Shown here: positions 51,125 through 58,521 of the stretch, piece after piece
How positions within the stretch are numbered: the first letter of the stretch is position 1
Layout: the number at the start of each line of letters is the position of its first letter
Origin: Pseudomonadales bacterium
GTDB taxonomy: Bacteria; Pseudomonadota; Gammaproteobacteria; Pseudomonadales; Azotimanducaceae
Assembly (NCBI GenBank): GCA_017642855.1
Contig: JAEPOO010000001.1
Span: 186,001 to 250,000, forward strand
Length of the DNA: 64,000 nucleotides
Reading direction: 5' to 3'
Translations under genes and position numbers: made by a program
Notes under the pieces: generated by a model
Seen by the model: the letters and a program-made list of their open reading frames with translations, nothing else
Told to the model about the DNA's origin: nothing
Database searches by the model: none

Positions 51125-52336
51125 CTAAGAATTCGAGGTTGGGATCTCGTTAAACGGCACACCTTTATCAACTCGTATATCCTGGGGTAGTCCCAGCACA
51201 CGCTCGGCGATGATGTTGGCCATCACTTCGTCGGTGCCACCTGCGATTCTTAATCCAGGGGAGGCCATATAAGTCAGCTGGAACATGCCAGCGGCCTCCG
51301 ACAACTCAGAATCCCAAATAGCACCGCTGGCTTCCATCAGGTCCAGGGCAAAAGAAGCCATGTCCTGTTGCTTGGGCGCGCCCACGAGCTTGCCGATCGA
51401 GTTTTCCGGTCCGGGAATTTCTCCCCGAGACAGCGCGGTCATCGAACGGTAACCGGTATACTTCAATCCTGATTCCTGTGCGTACCAGGTGGCTAGCTGT
51501 GCACGCACACCTTTGTCGTTGATGGCAGGTTGGTCATTCAAGTTAACCTTGGTGGCCAGATCAAACACGGAATTGAAATTACAGCCGCCGCCACCGCCGC
51601 CAATCGATGCGCGTTCGTTCATCAGGGTTGTCAGCGAAACCTGCCAGCCCTGGCCGACGGCACCCAGGCGTTGTGCGTCAGGAATGCGGACGTCTGTGAA
51701 ATAAACCTCATTGAAGTTTGCGCCTCCGGAAATCTGTTTGATGGGTTTGATCTCAATACCCGGTGACTTCATATCAACGAAGAAGTAGGTCAGACCCTGG
51801 TGTTTTGGCGCGGTGGGGTCCGATCTTACGACCAGGACACCATAATCGGAGTAGTGTGCGCCAGAGGTCCAGATTTTCTGGCCATTGATGACCCAGTCGT
51901 CGCCGTCTTTCTCTGCCCGTGTCCTTAGCGCGGCAAGATCTGATCCCCCGGCAGGTTCACTGAACAGCTGGCACCAGACTTCTTCGCCACTGGCGAGCTT
52001 CGGCAGGTAACGTTTATTCTGCTCTTCCGTTGCCCATGTCATCATTGTCGGTGCACACATGCCGTGCCCAATCGCAAAAATAGAATCCGGAGTATCGAAC
52101 TTTGATTCTTCCTGGTTCCATATCACTTGTTCGATGGCATTGGCTCCGCGACCGCCATGTTCCTCAGGCCATCGTATACAGGCCCAGCCCGCATCGTACT
52201 TTTTCTTTTGCCAGAGTTTTGCGCGATCGTTGTAGTCCAGTCCATCGAGTTCTTCCGCTGCAGGCACGTTATCTGTCAGCCAGGCGCGAACTTCCTCTCT
52301 GAATGTTGCTTCTTCTGGTGAATCTTTAAAGTCCAT
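51125..52336 (-). CDS. Acyl-CoA dehydrogenase, large subunit type
   Basis: The 403-residue flavoprotein starts MDFKDSPEEATFREEVRAWL. Typical segments are GWACIRWPEEHGGRGA, EVWCQLFSEPAGGSDLAALRT and WVINGQKIWTSGAHYSDYG. The C-terminus is RIAGGTDEVMANIIAERVLGLP, in place of the more common YEGTxxI. It is paired with the smaller dehydrogenase nine bases upstream. Such large/small pairs resemble the alpha2beta2 FadE26/FadE27-type dehydrogenases of sterol side-chain degradation; the real substrate is unknown. Confidence 0.92.
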   Translation of the reverse strand: MDFKDSPEEATFREEVRAWLTDNVPAAEELDGLDYNDRAKLWQKKKYDAGWACIRWPEEHGGRGANAIEQVIWNQEESKFDTPDSIFAIGHGMCAPTMMTWATEEQNKRYLPKLASGEEVWCQLFSEPAGGSDLAALRTRAEKDGDDWVINGQKIWTSGAHYSDYGVLVVRSDPTAPKHQGLTYFFVDMKSPGIEIKPIKQISGGANFNEVYFTDVRIPDAQRLGAVGQGWQVSLTTLMNERASIGGGGGGCNFNSVFDLATKVNLNDQPAINDKGVRAQLATWYAQESGLKYTGYRSMTALSRGEIPGPENSIGKLVGAPKQQDMASFALDLMEASGAIWDSELSEAAGMFQLTYMASPGLRIAGGTDEVMANIIAERVLGLPQDIRVDKGVPFNEIPTSNS

Positions 52337-52345
52337 GTTTGGCTC

Positions 52346-53464
52346 CTATGCTGCGCGATCTGCTTCGACGGCAGAAATCAGTTTATCCTGCCAGGTGGCT
52401 TCACTGCCGATGTTTGTGGCGAGAAGTTTTGATCGTCGGTACGGGAACTGGCAGTCAAATTCCCAGGTAAATCCCATGCCGCCATGTGTCTGTACGTTTT
52501 CCTTTGATGCAAAGTAGTAGGCCTGAATTGCAGATACCCTTGCTGTGGCAGCGGCGATGGGCAGCTCAGGTGCTTCCGTCGAAATTGCCCAGGCACCGAA
52601 ATAGCAGTTAGATCGGGCCAGTGTGTTTTTGACATAGATATTTGCAAGCTTGTGCTTGATCGCCTGGAATGACGCAATTGGCCTGCCGAAGGCGAAACGA
52701 CCCAGTGCGTATTCTTTTGCCATGTTCAGCGCGGTATCAGCGCCGCCGACCTGTTCCCAGGCAAACAATACTGCCGCACGGTTGAAGACATTTTCGAGTA
52801 GTGTCCAACCCTGACCTTCTTCACCGAGCAGCTCTGCGTCTGCACCATCGAAAGTGATGCGTGCATGGGATCGACTTGGATCGATGGTTTTCACGGTTTC
52901 TCTGTTTACACCAGCGCCGCTGAGATCGACGAGATACGCACTGGCGCCATCACCACGATCTGCACTGGCGATAACGACGGCGAAATCCGCAATGTCACCA
53001 TCCGCGACGGGCAGTTTGGTGCCCCTTAGTTTACCGCCGGATACTGAACACTGCAGGGACTTTGCCGTTGTTTGACCGCCACCTTCACTGAACGCAAAAC
53101 AGCCGATGCTGGATCCTGCAGCGAGCTTAGGCAGATATTCCTGTTTTTGTGTTTCAGACCCTGCCCGCATCAGTGCCTCGGTTGCCAGGTAGACAGAAGA
53201 TGAGAAAGGCAGGGGGGCCAGTGCTCGACCCAGTTCCTCTGCGATCACGCTCAGTTCCAGATAGCTCAGTCCCAGACCTTCGTACGCTTCCGGGATAACC
53301 GTTGCCGTCCATCCCATTTCAACCACATTCTGCCAGAGGTCTGCGTCGAAGGATTCGTCTCCTTCCAGTATTTTCCTGACCACCGATGGCGGGCAGTTAT
53401 CGGTAAGGAAGCCAAGCGCCTGCTCTCTCAGCAGGTCCTGTTCCTCGGAAAACTCAAAGTTCAT
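52346..53464 (-). CDS. Acyl-CoA dehydrogenase, small partner type
   Basis: The 372-residue protein starts MNFEFSEEQDLLREQALGFL. Landmarks are MGWTATVIPEAYEGLGLSYLEL, FAFGRPIASFQAIKHKLANIYV and a C-terminus ending QTHGGMGFTWEFDCQFPYRRSK. The substrate-side residues differ from the large partner, consistent with a non-catalytic or half-site partner in a heteromer. It lies between the P450 and the large dehydrogenase, all on the minus strand with short gaps (9 and 40 bases). A near-mirror pair lies on the other side of the P450. Confidence 0.92.
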   Translation of the reverse strand: MNFEFSEEQDLLREQALGFLTDNCPPSVVRKILEGDESFDADLWQNVVEMGWTATVIPEAYEGLGLSYLELSVIAEELGRALAPLPFSSSVYLATEALMRAGSETQKQEYLPKLAAGSSIGCFAFSEGGGQTTAKSLQCSVSGGKLRGTKLPVADGDIADFAVVIASADRGDGASAYLVDLSGAGVNRETVKTIDPSRSHARITFDGADAELLGEEGQGWTLLENVFNRAAVLFAWEQVGGADTALNMAKEYALGRFAFGRPIASFQAIKHKLANIYVKNTLARSNCYFGAWAISTEAPELPIAAATARVSAIQAYYFASKENVQTHGGMGFTWEFDCQFPYRRSKLLATNIGSEATWQDKLISAVEADRAA

Positions 53465-53504
53465 GTTTCTCCTCCAGGGTTCTTGTTGGATTTATTGTCT
53501 TGAA

Positions 53505-54836
53505 TTAGTCGTGGATCATGACCGGCAGGTCAGTAATGCCGTGAATGAAATTGGATTTGAGATAGGTGGGGTCGCCAACCACTTCAACCTTGTCGAAGCG
53601 TTTCATGATTTCTTCCCAAAGCACATTCAATTGCATTTCACCGAGTCGGTTTCCAACGCAGCGATGAATACCGAACCCAAAGGACAGGTGTTGCCTTGGG
53701 TTTGGTCGATCGATAATGAACTGGTTGGCGTTCTCGATAACTTCTTCGTCGCGGTTACCGGAGATGTACCACATCACCACCTTGTCACCGGGCGATATCT
53801 GCTTTCCTCCCAGTTCAGTGGGTTTGACGGCGGTTCGGCACATATGTGCGACAGGGCTCTGCCAGCGAATGATTTCCGGCACCATTTTTGGAACGAGGTG
53901 GTGGTTAGCTTGAAGTTTTTGGTACTGATCAGGATTCTGGTTCAGTGCCAGTACGCCGCCGGTGATCGAATTCCTGGTTGTGTCGTTGCCACCAACGATC
54001 AGGAGCAACATGTTGCCGAGAAACTCATTGGGCGGCATGTCTTTCGTTGATTCGCCGTGTACCAGGGTCGAAATCAGATCGTCGCCAGGTTCACTCATCG
54101 CCTGTCGCTCCTTCCAGACGGCATCGAAGTACTCAAAACACTTCCAGAGCTCCTGGAACCCTTGTTCCGGTGTTTCGAAAACTTCTGGATTGCCAATGTT
54201 CTCGACAGTATCTGACCAGTGAATCAGTTTGTGCCGGTCTTCTTGCGGCACACCAAAAATAGTGGCCAGCATCTGACCGGTTAACTCCACAGAGACCTTA
54301 CGAACCCAGTTGAACTCCTCGTTCCTTGGCAGGTCGTCGAGAATTTTTGCGGCGCGTTCTCGAATCAGCTCTTTAAGTTCCTGAAGACGCTTTGGGGTGA
54401 AAGAGGGTGCAACAACGGCGCGCTGCTGATCGTGGACCGGTGGATCCTGCATGATGAACATCGGCAGATGGAACATGGCGTTTTGTTCTTCAGGGTTTTC
54501 GATAGGTCGACCGCCCATGCGAATACCACCCTGATTGATATCTGAAGAAAAAATATCGTGATGTGTATCCACGTGCATGATGTCGTGGTACTTGGTGACT
54601 GACCAGTAGGGTCCAAACATGCTGTCCGGCGTCAAGTGTACTGGGTCCTCTTTTCTGAGCCTTTCGAAGTAGGGCCAGAGCTTGTCGTGTTCGAACAATG
54701 ACGGGTGACAGGGATCCAGGGTTTCCAGGGGAAGGGTATAAGGGTCGACGTTGATGTCGATGGCATATTTATCGCGGAATTCCGCATTATTCATGTACCG
54801 GTCTTCGCGTGGACCGTCGTTTTGGTTGTCTGACAT
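53505..54836 (-). CDS. Cytochrome P450, CYP153-like
   Basis: The 443-residue soluble P450 has the I-helix oxygen-activation motif LLLIVGGNDTTRNS near residue 275. EIIRWQSP gives the ExxR, and the heme-binding loop SFGFGIHRCVG puts the axial Cys near residue 392. FGPYWSVTKYHDIMHVDT and MWYISGNRDEEV resemble CYP153 alkane terminal hydroxylases such as that of Marinobacter. No ferredoxin or ferredoxin reductase gene is adjacent. It is divergent from the second dehydrogenase pair across 154 bases. Terminal hydroxylation of alkyl chains followed by acyl-CoA dehydrogenation is a coherent reading. Confidence 0.9.
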   Translation of the reverse strand: MSDNQNDGPREDRYMNNAEFRDKYAIDINVDPYTLPLETLDPCHPSLFEHDKLWPYFERLRKEDPVHLTPDSMFGPYWSVTKYHDIMHVDTHHDIFSSDINQGGIRMGGRPIENPEEQNAMFHLPMFIMQDPPVHDQQRAVVAPSFTPKRLQELKELIRERAAKILDDLPRNEEFNWVRKVSVELTGQMLATIFGVPQEDRHKLIHWSDTVENIGNPEVFETPEQGFQELWKCFEYFDAVWKERQAMSEPGDDLISTLVHGESTKDMPPNEFLGNMLLLIVGGNDTTRNSITGGVLALNQNPDQYQKLQANHHLVPKMVPEIIRWQSPVAHMCRTAVKPTELGGKQISPGDKVVMWYISGNRDEEVIENANQFIIDRPNPRQHLSFGFGIHRCVGNRLGEMQLNVLWEEIMKRFDKVEVVGDPTYLKSNFIHGITDLPVMIHD

Positions 54837-54990
54837 ACGGCTTCTTTAAGAACAGAAAAGAGCTCAATACTAGGCAAAGTCTGACCAACTATCCAGAAGA
54901 CGGCGGGCCTGATCAGTTGGACGTTTGACTGTCTGAAAGTGAGCAGTTAGCTTGCTGATCTGTCGCAACAAAAACACAACGGACAAGACA

Positions 54991-56097
54991 GTGAATTTCG
55001 ATTTTTCTGATGATGAAAAAATGGTGCAGGACCAGATACACCGGTATCTGAATGACAACTGCGACTTCAGCCGCTTTCGGTCGGTGCTCGAGGGTAACGA
55101 ACCTTATTCTGAGCAGGTCTGGCAGGGGCTGGCGGAGATGGGGGTACAGGGTACGGCGATTTCTTCAGAGTATGGCGGTGTCGAAGCCGGTTATCTGACG
55201 CTTTGTCTGGCAGCGAAAGAAATGGGCGCGCATCTTGCGCCAGTGCCTTTTTCGACCTCGGTTTATCTCTTTGCTGAAGCGCTGGCTAGATATGGATCTC
55301 AAGCGCAGAAAGAAAAGTGGCTGCCTCTAATTGCGAGTGGACAGGTGAAAGGCACCATTGCGGTGAGCGAAACTTTGGAAGAAGCTCGCGCCGACAACAT
55401 TGCGACCAGCTTTAAAGATGATCAGGTCAGCGGCAGCAAGCTGGTTGTGCCTCAGGGTATGGTGGCGGATGTTGCGATTGTGCTGGCAAGAAAAAGTGAT
55501 GCGCTCACCCTTGCCATTGTCGAGCTGGAGGGTGTCAGTCGCACGCCTGTGGAAATGGTGGATCCGACGATGGCCACCTCGACACTGGTGTTTGACAACT
55601 CAGCGGCAGAGGAGTTGGGTGAGTGTTCTGATGGTTGGGATGCGTTGGCGGACGTCCATAACCGGGCAGCAGTCCTGATTGCGTTTGAGCAAATTGGGGG
55701 CGCAGAGAAAGCGCTCGAGATGGCGGTGGACTACGCCAAAGAGCGTTTTGCGTTTGGTCGTCCCATCGGTTCATTCCAGGCTCTCAAACACATGATGGCG
55801 GACATGTATGTCGCGTTGAAGCTGGCAGAGTCAAACTGCTACTACGCAGCGTGGGCTCTGCAGAATGACTCTGTAGATTTTGCATTGGCCGCAGCGACAG
55901 CGAGAGTGTCTGCAACACAGGCTTTCCAGCTCTGTTCGCGCGATAACATCCAGGTGCATGGCGGTATGGGATTTACCTGGGAGTTTGATTGCCACCTCTA
56001 CTACAGGCGTTCGAACTACCTGACGCTTATGCTGGGTGGTCTGGCTACCTGGGAAGATAAACTTATTGGCGCACTGCCAGCTGCAGACGCGGCATAA
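54991..56097 (+). CDS. Acyl-CoA dehydrogenase, small partner type
   Basis: The 368-residue protein starts at a GTG (54991), giving MNFDFSDDEKMVQDQIHRYL. It closely parallels the minus-strand small partner: MGVQGTAISSEYGGVEAGYLTL, FAFGRPIGSFQALKHMMADMYV and VHGGMGFTWEFDCHLYYRRSN. ATG choices upstream add residues unlike the family start. It is followed ten bases later by the large partner gene, in the reverse physical arrangement to the minus-strand pair. Confidence 0.92.
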   Translation: MNFDFSDDEKMVQDQIHRYLNDNCDFSRFRSVLEGNEPYSEQVWQGLAEMGVQGTAISSEYGGVEAGYLTLCLAAKEMGAHLAPVPFSTSVYLFAEALARYGSQAQKEKWLPLIASGQVKGTIAVSETLEEARADNIATSFKDDQVSGSKLVVPQGMVADVAIVLARKSDALTLAIVELEGVSRTPVEMVDPTMATSTLVFDNSAAEELGECSDGWDALADVHNRAAVLIAFEQIGGAEKALEMAVDYAKERFAFGRPIGSFQALKHMMADMYVALKLAESNCYYAAWALQNDSVDFALAAATARVSATQAFQLCSRDNIQVHGGMGFTWEFDCHLYYRRSNYLTLMLGGLATWEDKLIGALPAADAA

Positions 56098-56107
56098 GGA
56101 GTCGACG

Positions 56108-57349
56108 ATGGATTTCAGCGATACAAAAGAAGAAGCCGTATTTCGTGAAGAAGTGCAGGCGTGGATCAAAGGCAATGCGCCGGAGTACCTTTATGAACCG
56201 CTATCGACCAGCGGGTTTGGTTCTACTCGCACCGGTGACTACGATCCACTGGCAGAAGCCAAGAAATGGCAGAAGAAAAAGGCAGATGCGGGTTGGGCCT
56301 GTATCCAATGGCCAAGCGAGTACGGTGGCCGTGGCGCAACACCTATTCAGAGTGTGATTTGGAATCAGGAAGAAGGCGTCTACGGATCACTGAGTCGTAC
56401 CTTCATCATTGGTCAGGGCATGTGCGCGCCGACCATGATGGCTTATGCCAGCGAGGAACAAAAACAACGTTACCTGCCCAAGCTAGCCAGTGGTGAAGAA
56501 GTCTGGTGCCAACTCTTTTCCGAACCTCATGGCGGATCGGATCTTGCGGGCTTGAGGACGCGCGCAGAAAAAGATGGTGACGACTGGGTCATTAATGGTC
56601 AGAAAATCTGGACATCGGGCGCACACTACAGTGACTTCGGCATCCTGATTACTCGTACTGATCCAGACGTGCCGAAGCATAAAGGCTTAACCATGTTCTT
56701 CCTGGACATGCGCAGCGAAGGTGTCGATATTGTGCCGATTAAGCAGGCCAATGGCGACAGCGGATTCAACGAAGTCTACTTCGACAATGTCCGCATCCCC
56801 GATGTGCAGCGCCTTGGGGAAGTTGGCGAGGGTTGGAAGGTTTCGCTGACGACCCTCATGAACGAACGACTCGCGATTGGTGGCAGCATTGCAACGGGTT
56901 TTCCAGAAATCAAAGCCCTTGTGGATGAGCTTCGTGTTGCCTCGGGCTCAGCCATTGAAGATTCAGCGGTACGTTCCAAGCTGGCGGACTGGTACGCGAA
57001 AAGCGCCGGTCTTCAGAACACGGCGTCGCGCGCAATCTCTGCGCTATCTAAAGGGGAAACACCAGGGCCGGAAAACAGCATCGGCAAACTGGTGGCTGGT
57101 GGCATGATGCAGGACATCGCTAAATTTGCGTTGGACCTCCAGGGTCTGCCTGGCGCGATCATGGATCCGGAAATTGCGTCCGGATCTGCACGCCTCCAGG
57201 CCATGCTCATGCGTTCCCCGGCAGTGCGTATTGAAGGTGGTACCGATCAGATACTGCGCAACATTATTTCAGAGCGAGTGCTTGGGCTACCGGAAGATAT
57301 GCGCGCTGATAAAGGCCTGCCCTTCAACAAAATTCCAACGGGAAACTAA
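56108..57349 (+). CDS. Acyl-CoA dehydrogenase, large subunit type
   Basis: The 413-residue protein starts at ATG 56108 behind AAGGAG. It is a clear paralogue of the minus-strand large subunit: MDFSDTKEEAVFREEVQAWI, GWACIQWPSEYGGRGA, EVWCQLFSEPHGGSDLAGLRT, and the C-terminal VRIEGGTDQILRNIISERVLGLP. A short insertion (LYEPLSTSGFGSTRTGDYD) follows the first helix. The two genes in this pair are ten bases apart, so coexpression is expected. It ends ten bases before the convergent phosphoribosyltransferase gene. Confidence 0.92.
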   Translation: MDFSDTKEEAVFREEVQAWIKGNAPEYLYEPLSTSGFGSTRTGDYDPLAEAKKWQKKKADAGWACIQWPSEYGGRGATPIQSVIWNQEEGVYGSLSRTFIIGQGMCAPTMMAYASEEQKQRYLPKLASGEEVWCQLFSEPHGGSDLAGLRTRAEKDGDDWVINGQKIWTSGAHYSDFGILITRTDPDVPKHKGLTMFFLDMRSEGVDIVPIKQANGDSGFNEVYFDNVRIPDVQRLGEVGEGWKVSLTTLMNERLAIGGSIATGFPEIKALVDELRVASGSAIEDSAVRSKLADWYAKSAGLQNTASRAISALSKGETPGPENSIGKLVAGGMMQDIAKFALDLQGLPGAIMDPEIASGSARLQAMLMRSPAVRIEGGTDQILRNIISERVLGLPEDMRADKGLPFNKIPTGN

Positions 57350-57358
57350 TCCAGGCGA

Positions 57359-57931
57359 TTAAAGGTGTTCAGCTGCAGCGGCTTTGTGCTGCTGCCGTTC
57401 CTCATCACTGAGGTCTGTCAGTTCATAAGGCAACACCAGCCAGTCACGGGTGGTCGATTGATAGTAGTCCGGTTCCTTCTTGACACGCCTTGCGTCGGGT
57501 TTGTACCAGAGTGATGCAACGCGAACGTCTTCAGGCATGTTCCGTTTCAGCCGGGAGCGAAGACGTTCGAGCACGGCCTGAACGTTGAGGCCGGTACTGA
57601 AGACGTCATCGACGATCAGTAATGCGTCATTCTGGCCCAAGGTTTCGAGTAGATACTGGGTCCCATGTACGCGAATCTGCGGGTCCGGTTTATTGACCCT
57701 GTCCGCATAGTCGCTCTGGCCCTCGTAAGAGGTTCGAATGGCGATGTGGTCCGTTTCAACGCCAAGGGTTTGCAGACACTCCTGAACGTAGATGCCGACG
57801 GTGCTACCGCCTCGCCACAAACCAACAATAAAGGTCGGGCGAAAGCCACTTTTGTAAATTTGTACGCCAAGTCTAAAGCTGTCTTCCATCACAGACTGTT
57901 CGGTCAGGAAGGTTTTGGTTGTCTCACTCAT
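57359..57931 (-). CDS. Phosphoribosyltransferase-fold protein A
   Basis: The 190-residue type I PRTase-fold protein has the PRPP loop in ALLIVDDVFSTGLNVQAVLERL and a leading FIVGLWRGGSTVGIYVQECL segment. A hood region YKPDARRVKKEPDYYQSTTRDWLVLPYEL follows. It resembles hypoxanthine phosphoribosyltransferase-type proteins of archaea and bacteria with uncertain substrate. A close paralogue is transcribed divergently from 57955, only 23 bases away. It is convergent with the acyl-CoA dehydrogenase. Confidence 0.87.
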   Translation of the reverse strand: MSETTKTFLTEQSVMEDSFRLGVQIYKSGFRPTFIVGLWRGGSTVGIYVQECLQTLGVETDHIAIRTSYEGQSDYADRVNKPDPQIRVHGTQYLLETLGQNDALLIVDDVFSTGLNVQAVLERLRSRLKRNMPEDVRVASLWYKPDARRVKKEPDYYQSTTRDWLVLPYELTDLSDEERQQHKAAAAEHL

Positions 57932-57954
57932 GGGATCATTCTAGTCTCTGCCGC

Positions 57955-58521
57955 ATGACAATTAAAAAGTATCTGGACGCGCAAACCCTCCTTGAAGACA
58001 GCTGGCGTCTTGGTGCCATGGTGGCTGATTCCGGCTTTAAACCAACGTTCATTGTGGCGATCTGGCGCGGAGGCGCACCCATTGGTGTGGCGGTACAGGA
58101 GATGCTTAGGGCACGGGGTATCGTTTCGGACCATATTGCCATTCGGACCGCCTCCTACTCGGGGATCGATGGCCGGGAAGATGAGGTCCGGGTTTACTCC
58201 ATGAACTACCTCATCAAAAACGTGTGTCATGACGACAGTCTTCTGATTGTCGATGATGTCTTTGATACCGGAAGAAGCATTGAAGCCGTTATCCATCATC
58301 TAAAGGAAAAAGCGAGGCTGAATACACCGGGGGATATCCGGATAGCCGTGCCCTACTACAAACCTACGAGGAATCTGTCAGGCCGTGCGCCTGACTATTA
58401 TATGCACGAAACCGAGGATTGGTTGAAGTTTCCTCACTCGCTGGAGGGCCTTAGCTGGGAAGAGATCAGCGAATATCGGCCCAAACTGGCGGCAATTCTG
58501 CAGGAAGCGAAAAACGTTTAG
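57955..58521 (+). CDS. Phosphoribosyltransferase-fold protein B
   Basis: The 188-residue paralogue of the adjacent divergent gene has FIVAIWRGGAPIGVAVQEML and the PRPP loop SLLIVDDVFDTGRSIEAVIHHL. YKPTRNLSGRAPDYYMHETEDWLKFPHSL matches the same segment of protein A. ATG 57955 is preferred over the ORF start at 57919, which would run into the divergent gene. The similar length and motifs suggest a tandem-inverted duplication, possibly forming a heterodimer. Its stop overlaps the convergent MBL-cNMP gene by four bases. Confidence 0.87.
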   Translation: MTIKKYLDAQTLLEDSWRLGAMVADSGFKPTFIVAIWRGGAPIGVAVQEMLRARGIVSDHIAIRTASYSGIDGREDEVRVYSMNYLIKNVCHDDSLLIVDDVFDTGRSIEAVIHHLKEKARLNTPGDIRIAVPYYKPTRNLSGRAPDYYMHETEDWLKFPHSLEGLSWEEISEYRPKLAAILQEAKNV

